Source: Chthoniobacter sp. (GTDB lineage Bacteria > Verrucomicrobiota > Verrucomicrobiia > Chthoniobacterales > Chthoniobacteraceae). Taken from it: 6,697 bases of DNA. The stretch covers positions 1-6,697 of the forward strand of contig JANXSB010000100.1 of assembly GCA_025352865.1 (NCBI GenBank), in the 5' to 3' direction. The translations under genes and the position numbers were made by a program. The notes under the pieces are model-generated. The model saw only the letters and a list, made by a program, of their open reading frames with translations, made no database searches and was not told the origin of the DNA. Shown piece by piece: positions 5,977 to 6,697 of this stretch (its first letter is position 1; every line of letters begins with the position of its first letter).

Positions 5977-6172
5977 GGGGAGACGGAGTTAACGGAATTA
6001 ACGGGATTTTGCCAAATTAACGGAATGGCGAAGAAAGGAGTGTCTTCGTCCATCTCCAAAACAATTCCGTTAATTTGGTGGAATTCCGTTAATTCCGTTT
6101 CAAAAAACCCTTCATGCTGCCGCGCACTCTCCGCTTGTCCGCCCCGGCGAATGCCGCCACGCTCCCCGCCCC
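5977..6172. promoter_or_regulatory. Divergent intergenic region between hisJ and pta
   Basis: This 196-bp gap should hold promoters for the leftward phosphatase gene and the rightward pta gene. About 110 bp is taken up by the TTAACGG palindrome, which leaves only 14 bp before hisJ and about 73 bp before pta. The hisJ promoter therefore probably lies inside the repeat or beyond it. The pta leader is C-rich (CTCCCCGCCCC directly before ATG) and has no Shine-Dalgarno sequence. I could not identify convincing -35/-10 boxes. Confidence 0.4.
5991..6099. repeat. TTAACGG-type long palindrome with apical stem-loop
   Basis: Bases 5991-6026 pair with 6064-6099 over 36 positions without a gap: 32 Watson-Crick pairs and 4 G-T pairs. 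The innermost 15 bp (6012-6026 with 6064-6078) are perfect. The left arm repeats TTAACGG at 5989, 5998 and 6017, on a 9-bp lattice with one degenerate unit. The 37-base loop can form a second 8-bp hairpin (6027-6034 with 6043-6050, one G-T pair), whose loop is AAAGGAGT. The element begins 14 bp upstream of the hisJ start. There is no T-tract after either end, so it is not a classical terminator. Confidence 0.9.
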
Positions 6173-6697
6173 ATGAGATACATCGAAACCGTCTTCCAAA
6201 AACTGAAGCGGCATCCGAAGCGCATCGTCTTTCCCGAGGGCACCGAGCCGCGCGTGCTCCGCGCCGCTGCGCGCTTCGTCAAGCTCCAGCTCGGCGCTCC
6301 CGTCGTGCTAGGAAAAAAGGACGGGATCGAAAAAGTCGCGGCCGCCGAGGGCATCAGCCTCGACCACGTCGGCCTCGTCGATCCCGCCACGTCGTCCGAG
6401 CTGCCCGCGTTCATCGCGCGGCTCGAAAAGCTCAAGCGCTACCACGACATCGGCCCCAAGCAGGCCGCCGACATCCTCGCGAACCCGAATTATTTCGGCG
6501 CGATGATGCTCCAGTACGGCCTCGTCGATGGCCTCGTCACCGGCGCGCGCGAGACGGCCAGCAGCTCGCTGCGCCCGCTCATCCAGCTCATCAAACCGAT
6601 GCCGACGACCACGAGCATTTCGTCCTGCATGATGCTCGACCTTTCCAACAAACGCTACGGCGAGCGCGGCGTCATGTTCTTCGCCGACTGCGCCGTC
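6173..6697 (+). CDS. pta: Phosphate acetyltransferase, N-terminal 175 residues (3' end outside window)
   Basis: Pta interconverts acetyl-CoA plus phosphate and acetyl phosphate plus CoA. With acetate kinase it makes ATP from acetyl-CoA or activates acetate. The visible part matches the short, single-domain PTA/PTB family (usually about 330 residues): RIVFPEGTEPRVLRAAARF (17-35), LANPNYFGAMM (101-111), GLVDGLVTGARETASSSLRP (115-134), and SSCMMLDLSNKRYGERGVMF with FADCAV at the window edge. There is no N-terminal regulatory domain of the long E. coli type, because the catalytic fold starts almost at residue 1. Phosphate butyryltransferase is the closest alternative, but the NPNYFGAMM and VTGARETASSSLRP blocks favour Pta. 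The ATG at 6173 is the only sensible start. It lacks a Shine-Dalgarno sequence. It is divergent from hisJ, and a following acetate kinase gene, if present, would lie outside the window. Confidence 0.93.
   Translation, partial: MRYIETVFQKLKRHPKRIVFPEGTEPRVLRAAARFVKLQLGAPVVLGKKDGIEKVAAAEGISLDHVGLVDPATSSELPAFIARLEKLKRYHDIGPKQAADILANPNYFGAMMLQYGLVDGLVTGARETASSSLRPLIQLIKPMPTTTSISSCMMLDLSNKRYGERGVMFFADCAV

Noticed and set aside
5601..6059. 152-codon minus-strand frame that includes the TTAACGG repeat
   Set aside because: It overlaps hisJ out of frame and consists of repeat-derived NSVNSV peptides followed by Arg/Ser-rich shadow sequence.

Overview
The window is GC-rich DNA (roughly two thirds G+C) and is densely coding. 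It holds four complete genes and two genes cut by the window edges. No gap between genes exceeds about 230 bases. The metabolic genes resemble those of free-living heterotrophic bacteria. The gaps carry 9-bp-periodic palindromic repeats (CACGGATT, TTAACGG and CACGAAAG types), which I associate from memory with Verrucomicrobiota/Planctomycetota-type genomes. I therefore infer, with moderate confidence, a verrucomicrobial or related bacterium; no rRNA or marker gene is present to prove it.

Layout. Positions 1-867 (minus) hold the N-terminal two thirds of L-rhamnose isomerase, running off the left edge. After an 85-bp divergent gap, positions 953-1999 (plus) encode a PLP-dependent low-specificity threonine aldolase. 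It is followed after 33 bp by a large gene (2033-4093, plus) with a strong ribosome binding site. That protein fuses an amidotransferase-like/DUF4350-like N-terminal domain to a C-terminal region resembling DUF6421, and carries an HDxxH...EELRxD signature that suggests a metal-dependent enzyme. The two plus-strand genes probably form one transcription unit. It converges, across only 20 bp, on a minus-strand pair: a HisJ-family PHP histidinol phosphatase (5173-5976) and a divergent dihydropteroate synthase (4114-4941). A truncated phosphate acetyltransferase gene starts at 6173 (plus) and leaves the right edge.

The minus-strand gap 4942-5172 is almost filled by two nested palindromes: CACGAAAG-type arms just inside both gene ends, enclosing a CACGGATT-type hairpin. 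The divergent gap 5977-6172 contains a third long palindrome built from TTAACGG units, with 36-bp arms and an apical stem-loop. All three families share a repeat spacing of about 9 bp. A smaller palindrome sits in the coding sequence of the fusion protein, exactly at its interdomain linker.

The genes do not form one pathway. They cover rhamnose catabolism, glycine/threonine metabolism, folate and histidine biosynthesis, and acetyl-phosphate metabolism. The most unusual items are the uncharacterised fusion protein, the nested palindromic repeats, and the dihydropteroate synthase, which lacks the usual pterin-binding aspartate and has altered substrate loops. No CRISPR array, tRNA, rRNA, transposase or phage gene was seen.
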